Origin: Gyromitra esculenta
Lineage: Eukaryota; Ascomycota; Pezizomycetes; Pezizales; Discinaceae
Length of the DNA: 64,000 nucleotides
Direction of reading: 5' to 3'
Assembly (NCBI GenBank): GCA_038503075.1
Contig: JBCAML010000009.1
Location: 1,426,001-1,490,000 of the forward strand
Below the pieces are notes generated by a model. The model made no database searches, had not been told where the DNA came from, and saw only the letters and a program-made list of their open reading frames with translations. Shown here piece after piece: positions 55,207 through 64,000 of this stretch (position 1 is its first letter; each line of letters starts with the position of its first letter). A program made the position numbers and the translations under genes.

Positions 55207-56532
55207 ATGTCGCTACCTCGACTATCATTCCTATACCCATCGCTATATTTCTCAAAACGGTTATTTTACCCTACAGTCACAGCTGCCGCCACACGAAGAC
55301 ATAGACACGGTACTGCTGTGGAGCCTAAACCGATACCGCCATCTGAAGAAATTACAAGCCCGGTTAAGGACGATGTGAAGAAGGGACAGAAAGAGGATTT
55401 GAGTCCTCTGTTTCAAAGCGGAGCGGAGAGAGGGGAGCTAAAGTTATCACCGTTAGAAGCTGTTATCGGGGCAGCGTCAGCAGGGATAGCTGCAGAGAAG
55501 GGAACATTGGAGAAGCCAGCACCGCCGCTGGTACCACCACCGCCACCACAAGCTCCAACACCAAACCTGGCACCGGGGGAGTGGGTACACCACTTTGATA
55601 CCTACGGTCTGGCAAAGAGTCTCGAAAGCTCAGGTTTCAAAAATGGACAATCCGTCACCATAATGAAGGGGATCCGTGGGCTGCTGACGAAGAATCTGGA
55701 GGTCGCGAAGGAGAACTTAGTTAGCAAGAGTGACGTCGAAAACGTGTGTGTTCCACACTTTATATCCTCTTCTACGCTTTTTCGAGTATTTCTGATTGGG
55801 GCTCGAGGAGAAAGGAATCGTATCTGTTTCATGCAGCATGCAGCGAGCTACGGAACGAGATCCAGTATACGCGGAAAACGCATATTGACAACCTGCGTGC
55901 GGACGGCGCTGCTATACAGCAGGAGTATGATCTCTTGAACCAGAAGTTTCTAGAGGATATGATGAGCTTGAAGGACGAACTTAACGGGCTGTTTAACGAT
56001 CGGAAGATGGTTACGAGGGCTGAGCAGAGAGCTATGGAGAATAAGGTTGGTCCCTTTTATTTCCCATTTATCTTGAAATTCTAGTAGAGTATGAGGTTTG
56101 GCTGATAGAGAGCATATTGCAAATTTAGATCCAGGAATTAAATTACAAGATCACAGTACTGATAAACTCAGACCTAAGATCAGAGATTGAAAAACTACGT
56201 TGGACTACCACCCGTAGAGGTCTCATAGCAATTGCAGCTCTCGCAAGTACGCATTTCCCCATGTATCCCCAGCTCTCTGCTATTTTACCCCAATCTATGC
56301 CCCAAAAGTATCAACAAACTGATAAACACAATCAGTTTTCGTGGTCTCCTCAATACGCATGAGCAAGAGCGGTCACGATGACAAAAAGGATAAGAAATCA
56401 AAAGAAAAGAACGAAGAAAAAGACGATACCCATAATTTTGAGAATAGGTTACTGCCCTCGGATGCGCTTGCTGAGAGTCTCGCGAACTCAGGGCCTAGAA
56501 CTTCGGGGGCAAGCTTTGTTTCTTTAGGATAG
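55207..56532 (+). CDS. Mitochondrial coiled-coil protein, DUF1640/MCUR1-CCDC90 family (FMP32-like)
   Basis: Four exons: 55207-55743, 55815-56045, 56129-56246, 56336-56532, giving 360 residues. The basic, hydroxylated N-terminus (about 1-35) looks like a mitochondrial presequence. A Pro-rich linker (VPPPPPQAP) leads to the family core: FDTYGLAKSLESSGFKNGQ, then a long coiled coil through SELRNEIQ and SEIEKLRW. One transmembrane helix sits at about 286-303 (GLIAIAALAIFVVSSIRM) and the tail is Lys/Glu-rich. Animal relatives regulate the mitochondrial calcium uniporter; yeast Fmp32 is linked to cytochrome c oxidase assembly. The acceptor of the first intron (55814) was chosen for ESYLFHAACSELR. 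The donor of intron 2 is GTTGGT, weaker than usual. Confidence 0.85.
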
Positions 56533-57570
56533 ATAGAGGCGGGTTGTTGGGGTGAAGAGCCAGATATACTGGTCTCAGGGTTAAAGCCTTAGGGTGGATA
56601 TTCGGCTTGGTTTTATGTGTTGATATAGCTACTCTACTCGTTCAATTGCGTTTGCTGAATCCCGCACGATTTTCGGCGTGGATATTTGTGTTGCTCTAGA
56701 TTACGTTGCTTTAGATTATGCTGCTGAGGTGCTCTATATAGATAAGACACAGGTTCAACTATAGAAACGGGCCTTACAAAACTTAGTTTTCTTCATCCCC
56801 TTGCAAGTGAAGATGAGAAAGAGTGACGATAATAATGGCCATGATTTCAAAAGGAGATATCAGAACGGAAGCAGGAAACCAGAGTTAAAGTAGGAATAGT
56901 CAAATATTGTACCTACCAAGATATGACGATTGAATGTGAGTCTCAACTCAGCCCGTTGAGGTAAGAAAGCTTAAGAGAAGATAGATAGTGTATTATAAGC
57001 ACTGTAATACACGAAGACTACGAACACAAGAGCTATAGGAAAGCGTGTGTAACAAAAAAGGTTTATTCACATGTTAACGAGCATGGAATAGGTTATTCTT
57101 GTAGATAATGAACCGGCAGTCCAGGCCATGCCGAGAAGTTACCTAACTTTACCGAGCCCATTCCAGGTACCCCCTGCCACCTTTGAGGGGAGCTGAGAAT
57201 TTCCCCGGCATTTACAGAACATCCAGGTGTCAATGATCACAAGCTTTCTAGCTTGTGCGCCACACGAGGCTACTAAATTTCAGCCACACATATACATGTG
57301 CCGAACCGAGGCAACCGAGGCAGCTTCTCAGTGTTTAGTTTAGCTGCGCTTACGTTCTAGAGCTTGACTTCCAGTTCACCAGCTCCGTATTTAGTTCAAC
57401 GAATCCCCCCCCATACCCCGCGAAGTTATTCCCGAATATACGAACCCCTTTGTGGCTTAGATAGCTAAAACCGGAGTTTTTATTTCATTTTTACGAGTAG
57501 GTGCTAAAAAGGGAAGTAAACTTGGTACCTACCATACACATCGCGGCTTAGTTACCACAAAGAAGAAGTC
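56533..57570. other. Intergenic, no gene seen
   Basis: About 1 kb, AT-rich first half, with no supported coding frame. Promoter of the enoyl-CoA isomerase gene at its right end. Confidence 0.55.
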
Positions 57571-58802
57571 ATGTCCGAACCAATTCTTCTCGAGATCAAG
57601 AAGGTGGGCCCATGTGCTCCAGTCCCTCTCACTCACTCACTCACGCGCGTGGGTCTATTGCTCGGGGGAACGTAGAGTACTAATGTTTTGAGACAGAATG
57701 TTGCGCTCATCACCCTCAACCAGCCGAAGAAGCTGAACGCTTTATCGGGGCCGCAGTACTATGAGCTATCGCAAATGCTCAGGAAAATCGCAGAGATGCC
57801 AGAGATATCTGTAACGGTCCTGACAGGCACTGGACGATATTTCTCAGCGTAAGGCCCTATTTCACTACGGGGGGGGCAGAGGACAAAAAAAAAAAGGATG
57901 GATATTGATAGCGCGGTTTTTGCAGGGGAGCAGATGTTTCCATGAATGAGTTTGAGGCCAAAAGCGGTGATGGTGATGCGAAGAAATTCTGGCTTCGAGG
58001 ATGTGCGTGTTATCCCACTATCCCCTCTCCCCCCCCACCTGGACGGCGGAGTTAATGATGATCGGCAATACGGATAGTTGCTGCGAATAACATCGAGGTA
58101 ACCAAGGCCTTCTACGAACATCCCAAGATACTAGTCGGCGCTCTGAACGGTCCTGCAGTCGGACTTTCTGCGGCACTCTTGGCAGCTTGTGATTTCATAT
58201 AGTACGCGTGGCTCTCCGTATCCCCGCTAACACAGAGCTCCGTTGACATTTCCTTGTTTAGTGCAACTGATACCACGTTTCTCCTCACGCCATTCACATC
58301 CCTTGGTTTGGTAGCAGAGGGTGGATCAAGTTATATGTTTGTGAAGAAACTTGGACTCGCAAAAGCGAATGAGGCACTGCTGCTGTCAAAACGCATTACA
58401 GCACCAGAACTAGTCGAGTGCGGATTCGTGAACAGGATTTTCCCGGTGGAGGGTTTCCGAGAACGGGTATTGGAGTTTGTGAACGATGTGATGGGTGACC
58501 ATCTCAACCATGGGAGCATGCTCGGCGTGAAGAAGTTGATAAGGCAGCCCTTCGTGGATGACCTAGAGAAGTCGAACGTCCGGGAGGCATTTGCGGGGCT
58601 AGAGAGGTGGGGCTATCTCCTTACTTCTATTCGAGAGGCTATAATTTATGCTGATTATTCCGTGGGGGTAGATTCGTGAGCGGGGTTCCCCAAAAGGAAT
58701 TTGTATGTCTCCCCGTACTGTGTCTTACTTGAGCGATTACTGATTTCTTGGTGTTTTTTCTAGGCGCGAATTGCATCGGGGGAGAAGAAGCATAAGCTTT
58801 AA
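57571..58802 (+). CDS. Peroxisomal enoyl-CoA hydratase/isomerase family protein (Eci1-like)
   Basis: Seven exons: 57571-57603, 57697-57848, 57926-58002, 58078-58201, 58262-58606, 58672-58702, 58764-58802, giving 266 residues. A crotonase fold with LTGTGRYFSAGADVS, then NGPAVGLSAALLAACDFIYATDTT, and LGLVAEGGSSYMF, whose Glu aligns with the catalytic acid of delta3,delta2-enoyl-CoA isomerases. These enzymes shift double bonds so that unsaturated fatty acids can enter beta-oxidation. The last two small exons give the ending SGEKKHKL, and HKL is a peroxisomal PTS1 variant. Without them the frame would run on to 58679 and lose the signal. Delta3,5-delta2,4-dienoyl-CoA isomerase is a less likely alternative. 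Confidence 0.9.
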
Positions 58803-60771
58803 ATACTTTAACTTGTCATTGTTCAATGGTATGCGGTTATATATATCCAAAGCATCCATTATTGTTTTTTTTTTTATTAGATTCATTTGCTATCTACATG
58901 TATATCTACACGATTTTCCTCCAAGCCATTATACGTCAATAAATGTGCTTCTCTGAAAAACTACACAGACGAAACCCTGGCAGTCACAGCTGATCAAATC
59001 TGCATGGCGTACAGCACCGACACCTACCGTGGCGCAATGAGGTTGAAATAAAGCACAAGACACTGCTTGCATGGACACACAGATTGGCTCGGAGTTGCCA
59101 CCACAAAAAAACGATGTCTCAGATATGTTGATTATCGGAGTTAGCTCCGGGTGCAGTCTTAGACTTTGTTATTCCGATCAACGCCGACGTCAACGTTTTG
59201 GCTAACGTCAGCATGCTTGATGAGGCGGTAAAAAGGACAGCAATGCGCCGGCAGATACTGATTAAAGTCAATGATAAGGCTACATACCGTAACGTCTATC
59301 TCTTATTCGGTGGAGCCAATCAGACCTATTATTTAGAGATTCAAGGCATTAAACACGTTGGCGACTACAGTCGTTCACGGGGGGGCGGCGAATCTTGCCC
59401 ATAATGGCGAACAAGGGTTTTGGGCCAATAGATGGTCGGGTTAAGATGATAGTTTTGCAGTTCCATACTCAAATATACTGTGATAATCCCTGCCCGCCAT
59501 CAGACAGGATTCGCCGTCACCCCTTGAACGACCGCAGTCGCCTCTTCTAAGGTTCATCATAAGACCTCTGTTATTAAAGACTGTTGAACTCCACCACCTT
59601 AGAACGGGTATCGGCAAAATTGTTAATTTCCTATAAGGCTTCAGAAATACTAAAGCAGTTAGCCAAATGGGCGAGAATCAAAAAATGGGAAGTCAGGAGA
59701 TAACAAAAGCAAGTTGTTCAAGAGTATATTCCAAGGGAAATAATAGTGATGCTCTGCTCCATAACTACACGGCAGGGTGAGGCAATTCGAGTTGGCGGGA
59801 TATTTCGTTAAAATGAGAGACCAGATGGCCAGACATGAAGAGGTGGTAGGGATAGAGTGTGGCGAGTGAGGTAGATGTGGCACGGTAATTATGTGGCGAA
59901 GGTATCAGCTGATCTTGTCTCCCAAAACATGGAAATCTTGGAGCTAGGTGTTGTTAGCAGGGTTGCTATAATCGTAAGAAATACTGTATTTCGAAAAAAG
60001 GGAGGTGTGATTGGACGATAGGTTCCTTGGAATCCTGAATCAATCTCCGAAGCGAACGAACTAAACGCGGGGAAGTTCGCAAGGTTATCGAGCTGCGGAT
60101 AGATTGTCTGGGGCCTGGATTTTGAAGAAGTTGGTAGAATAAACAAAAAAGGAGGGCAAAATCGCGTGGCACTTTAAGGGGACACATGATTTTGTAATTC
60201 TTTCTCAGCCAGAAGGCGCTTTACATGCATGCGACACAAGTGCTGCTTCATATATTTTCCGCACGCCATTCGAGAATATTTTACGATTACGCTGTTACAC
60301 TTAAGCTTGGGGGCATTTCTTGGGTTTCCCCAATAATAACTTTACCGATAAGTTAAATGTGATGTTTCGAATAGAGTGCTCGGGGATTTTATTGGTTTTC
60401 TCGGTGCGAGTATAGCTACATGTATAGTACATTTATGTAAAGTACTATCGAAGATCTCATTTCCTCATCAATGATATCATTTTATCCTTTGATTGAATCA
60501 CTCGGAATTTGAATCCGATCTGCGAACATGAGCACCCAGAGATTCCCGTCACGTTTCACAACATATGGTATAACCTAAGGATGTCTCTGATTGTAGCTTT
60601 TTCTTCAGCCCTTGAGTTAAACCAATTATTAACTCCTGTCTACAACTAATGCTAACATCATGGTATTTTAACCCATACGGTTCGCCCAATCGGAGGGCAT
60701 CTTCCCGTGCACGTTCCTCAGCTTTCTTTTGTTTTCTTTTTTGCGTAACGCAGAGAAAGCCTCCCCGATGT
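58803..60771. other. Intergenic, no supported gene
   Basis: 2 kb with short frames only. A 68-codon frame at 59198-59404 has no recognisable motif. Nothing else seen. Confidence 0.55.
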
Positions 60772-60892
60772 GTACTCGTAGTCCAGGATAAGAACCTGAA
60801 AACATGGATGGTGAATTTGTATGGCGAAATATTCGTAGCATACAAAGCCACACACCCCATATTTTCAGGTTCTTATCCTAGACCACGAGTAC
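60772..60892. mobile_element. Small palindromic element C (121 bp)
   Basis: Inverted arms of about 32 bp with a few mismatches (GTACTCGTAGTCCAGGATAA and its near-complement at the right end) around a ~57-bp middle. TA dinucleotides sit one base in from each end. No coding capacity. It resembles elements A and B in size and build, but its arm sequence differs. Confidence 0.6.
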
Positions 60893-61477
60893 CTGCACGC
60901 ATATCAGTCGAGCTCCAACAAAAACATGCAATTAATCGAACCGATGCACCTCAATGGCTATACCTATATGACCGGCTATTGTACTGAGTAGGAAAATTCC
61001 GCCGCAGGCGTCAACTGCGGCATCGATGTTGTACCAGGTAGTACACCCTGCAGGCCAACGACTGGGGACACATACCGGTTGGCAAGAAGAGGAAATGATT
61101 TATTTGTCGTGATACCAAACGATAAAGGTCTGACGTTCCAAAAGTAAGCATGTTACCCTGCCTTCGGAAGCGGCTGCTGAAAGGGTACGAAGCTCCTGAT
61201 TCCGGGTGAAGAGGGCAAAAGGGTGTCGGGCTCTCTTCGAACTTCCTCAACCTCCTTTTTGTCTCGACTGCTTCTCACACCAAAGAACCCCATTCTTTCA
61301 TTCTGGATTCGCTTGTTGGGCTTTAAGAGTAGCTTATCGCATTTCTCCTCAGGACGTTGTACAAATCCTTCCCGGCGTCACCTCCCCTTTTTTTTCCCTT
61401 GTTCGCAGAAAACTCGTACTCTGCTCGAAACCCTCAGAGAAAGAAAAAAAGAGTTCTAGCAATAGTAGCAAGCAATA
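60893..61477. other. Intergenic, upstream of the SPT small-subunit gene
   Basis: CT-rich from 61245 to 61420, just before the start codon at 61478, typical of fungal promoters or 5' UTRs. No gene seen. Confidence 0.5.
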
Positions 61478-61900
61478 ATGGCTTCATCACTTATCAAACT
61501 CCTCCAACGCAAGCGGTATCAGTATGAGGTCACTTTCTCGCTGTACATGCTCACGCCCACAGAGAAGATCATCTTCAGTACGCGTCCCCTTTTCCTTCCT
61601 CCATAAAACAGCACTAGATCTCATCCCCCCAAAAAACAAGTAGAGATATAGATATATAAAAGCCATGCAGAGAGAGAGAGATCATCGCATATGTGCTTAT
61701 CCATAGATTCATGCCATGCTAACATCACAAATCTAGATTCATTCCTCTTCATCTTCCTTTCCATGCTTATCCTCGCCGCGTCATTATATCTCCCACACCA
61801 CGTCCACACCATCGCCTCCCGGGCTTGGTTTTACTATGCTGGGGATGAAGACATGCTCCATACGCCAATGCAGCATGACACAGCTGTTCCAGAGCTATGA
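61478..61900 (+). CDS. Small subunit of serine palmitoyltransferase (ssSPT/Tsc3 role)
   Basis: Two exons, 61478-61577 and 61737-61900, with a 159-nt intron (branch TGCTAACAT), giving 87 residues. The pattern YQYEVTFSLYMLTPTEKIIF then NSFLFIFLSMLILAASLYLPHH matches animal-type small SPT subunits: an amphipathic entry helix, the LYMLxPxE motif and one membrane helix ending at LPHH. These ER proteins bind the LCB1/LCB2 heterodimer, activate the first step of sphingolipid synthesis and influence acyl-CoA choice. The C-terminal extension after the helix (WFYYAGDEDMLHTP) is longer than in animals. The intron splits an Asn codon within the motif. Confidence 0.87.
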
Positions 61901-62959
61901 CAGATCTGCTCCAAGAATGGGGGGTAAGATCGGAGGGCTTTTTTTTTTGGGAATGGTACCAATGGAAAACTGAAGAGAGTGCCAAAGTATGTGGAGCAAG
62001 TTAATGGGTTTATTTTATTTTTAATGCATATTGGAGAGTCTGGAACATAATAAACAGGCGAGTGGGGGCTACGCATATAAAATACTTTTTTTTTTCTTGT
62101 TTGAATTTTATCGGAGGGTGGGTTTCGCGGTACATGGTAACTATTGGTTAGGTCTTAGCAGAGGGTTGTATTAGATTTTTTTTCCTTTTTCCTCGGCATT
62201 TATGTGTTTAGGTGGGCTTTTTTCTTCTTTTAATCCTGGTAAACCCGATTTACGGATTACGGCAAATGCTTTTCGGCGCCGAAAAGCTGAGATATACCGA
62301 TCCCCGGGCAATAGTTGGATTGATAAAGCAAGCTGTGGTTGGAAATTTAAGCGAAAGCGGCAGAACTAGTGAGGCTCAGGAGACATGGGATTAGAGATCT
62401 ATCCAAGAGGAGTCAGGAAATCCTCAGTACGTGGGTTATTTTTCCTTTCCTTTCGTGGAACCGTGTGACATCTCGGTAAGACTGGACAGCAGGCCAAGGC
62501 TTCCATAGGGCAAGACAAGAGAGGGCAATACAGTTTTTATTGGGCGTGGTCTTGTGTTACAATTGATTAGATGTGCTTCTACTAAGGGATCAGGGTTGGT
62601 ATTTGGTGTATGAGGAGATACACGATACTAATTGCAATTACAAGTACATGCAGTAAACCCAACTCATCCAAAGTTGTGCCACAATGTTCCCCTCTCCTAC
62701 CTACTTTTCAGATTTTCAAGCCGCATCATCATCACACAGAATGTATGACCTGTGTACAAAACTGTTACATCTGGAATAGCTCTACTGAGCGATACGAGAC
62801 GATGATGCGTTGCCGCCAGCTGATGATTGCATCAAGGATATCATCGTACTATGCATGAAGTCGTGTATTCCAATCAACCCTACCCGCCCAAGACGGTTGA
62901 GCGCTACTACTCGAAAATCTGAATATGATATTTTCAAGCCTCCGCTCTGTGTTGATGGG
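61901..62959. other. Intergenic, with a doubtful short frame
   Basis: A frame at 62265-62394 (LFGAEKLRYTDPRAIVGLIK...) looks mildly protein-like but has no supporting neighbours. It contains a perfect 20-bp palindrome at 62268-62287. Otherwise nothing supported. The region includes the 3' UTRs of the SPT and CENP-I genes. Confidence 0.45.
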
Positions 62960-64000
62960 TTAAACCATTAGTGACGATCCCTGAAAAATGGTAGGGGAGA
63001 AGTCGATCATTACCGCAGCTAGAAGATTTAACGACTTCTGTGTGACAGGTCCTGAATGACGAGCCTTGATATCGGATTGTGCATTCTCTATTTCGCGAAA
63101 ACATTCCGCAGAAAACTGTGCTAGAACCGCAGAGTTCGAAAGCGAGAAAAGTGTTACAAGTGATTCACCACGTGCGTCTGCAACTTTATAGAGTGACGAT
63201 ATAACATTTCTATGTTCCATATTAGCCCACCTATTCAAGATTCTGATTCACCTATAGGTAGATAGGTGCAGTGGGGCTTCTTACTCGGGAAGCATGCATC
63301 CATGCGCATTCTGATCCTGTTTCGATTCCGGTCCGCCCGACTTGAAGGCACGGTTTCTCCAAACAAGATTACATATATCCATTAAGTATCCGTTGAAGTG
63401 GTTAACAAAAAGCCTAGGGTATTCATCGGGGCCGCCGCCTGACTGACTCTTGCGTAGGGTAAGCTCGAACGCGCGTTTATATCTGTATATGGACTTAGTG
63501 AACCGTTTTAATACAATATTTGGGCTAGTAACCATCGGGTAGATATGCGAACTTGGATAGAATCCCCGATATTCTCGAGAGCATCATAACATCGCCGGCA
63601 AATACAAAAATGTATACCAGAGGGTCTGGTGGTAACACAATCCGAAAGAGGCCATTATACCAGGGCAGCGAGGATGCACATTCGTAGAAGCAGAGAATTG
63701 CGTTAGGTATCAACGATGATTTAGGGAATGCCTGTGTAATAAATTAGCGATGCACACATTACCATCCAAGTTGTCGTTGTCTACCACTTGTCCAGCCAAA
63801 CATATTTGACCAACGTGTGTCATATACTTGCGTAAAGTTAAACCTTGCTCGTGAGTTTCTTCATTAGGGTATCTATTTCTGTAGGTAACTCTCCACTGGC
63901 TGAGAAGCTCCGTATAAAAATTAATCAAAGAAGCAGTCGAAACGTCGCTGCCATCTAACAGGCGATCGATTGGATCCAAAAACGCGTCATACAATTCTAT
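62960..64000 (-). CDS. Inner kinetochore protein CENP-I/Mis6/Ctf3 (5' part outside window)
   Basis: Partial: the gene enters from the right edge and ends near 62960. Exons: beyond 64000 to 63785, 63731-63553, 63482-63285, 63242-62960, with introns of 53, 70 and 42 nt. The translation has Mis6-family features: LYDAFLDPIDRLLDG at the edge, FPKSSLIPNAILCFYECASS, LSRISGILSKYKRAFEL across the 70-nt intron, NHFNGYLMDICNLVWRNRAF, QNAHGCMLPE and a LVTLFSLSNSAVLAQFS-type C-terminus. CENP-I is part of the constitutive centromere complex that helps load CENP-A chromatin. The 42-nt intron is near the lower size limit, and the exact 3' end is uncertain because a GTAATG donor lies 50 nt before the stop. 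Confidence 0.82.

Noticed and set aside
59198..59404. 68-codon plus-strand frame
   Set aside because: No motif and no splice context. Treated as chance.
63525..63560. Apparent frameshift in CENP-I near 63535
   Set aside because: A 70-nt GT-AG intron (63552-63483) joins ILSK to YKRAFEL in frame and matches the family, so no mutation is needed.

Overview
This window is nuclear DNA of a filamentous ascomycete (Pezizomycotina). The evidence is short GT-AG introns (mostly 50-125 nt) with CTRAY-like branch sites, fungus-specific families (UstYa/DUF3328, an F-box/ankyrin protein, Mis6/CENP-I, a Zn2Cys6-type cysteine cluster), intron-bearing tRNA-Pro genes, and Ty3/gypsy chromoviruses. The class cannot be fixed from the sequence. 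The long intergenic stretches (1-7 kb) suggest a fairly large genome.

Left part (1-17.7 kb), transposon-rich. A Ty3/gypsy element on the + strand (element 1, 170-8270, two 949-bp LTRs that read as identical, TSD AAACG) sits inside an older relict LTR that resembles the LTRs of a second element. Element 2 (11360-17388, minus strand, ~410-bp LTRs, TSD CTAAG) has open gag and pol frames, joined by a UUUAAAC slippery site followed by a 9-bp hairpin. Element 2 itself split an array of ~185-bp repeats that also occurs in inverted orientation at 10594-10984. Both elements have a primer-binding site 2 nt after the 5' LTR that matches the complement of a 9-nt stretch downstream of their own LTR TATA box, which suggests self-priming. 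Between the elements lie a possible small three-exon gene and a convergent gene with a six-cysteine cluster.

Middle part (17.7-33 kb): a UstYa-like gene, the mitochondrial tRNA-modification gene MTO1, two tRNA-Pro(CGG) genes, initiator tRNA-Met, an F-box/ankyrin gene and an eight-repeat Pumilio gene. Two ~160-bp TA-flanked palindromic elements lie between them.

Right part (33-64 kb), mostly conserved host genes. A 7.3-kb gene-poor interval leads to a single-pass membrane protein, then tuberin (TSC2), the importin-alpha exporter CSE1, a DUF1640/FMP32-like mitochondrial coiled-coil protein, a peroxisomal enoyl-CoA isomerase with a C-terminal HKL, a small subunit of serine palmitoyltransferase, and the truncated 3' part of the kinetochore gene CENP-I/Mis6. 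These are unlinked housekeeping functions. I see no metabolic cluster.

All exon structures were inferred by hand from reading frame, splice consensus and family conservation. No transcript data or database searches were used.
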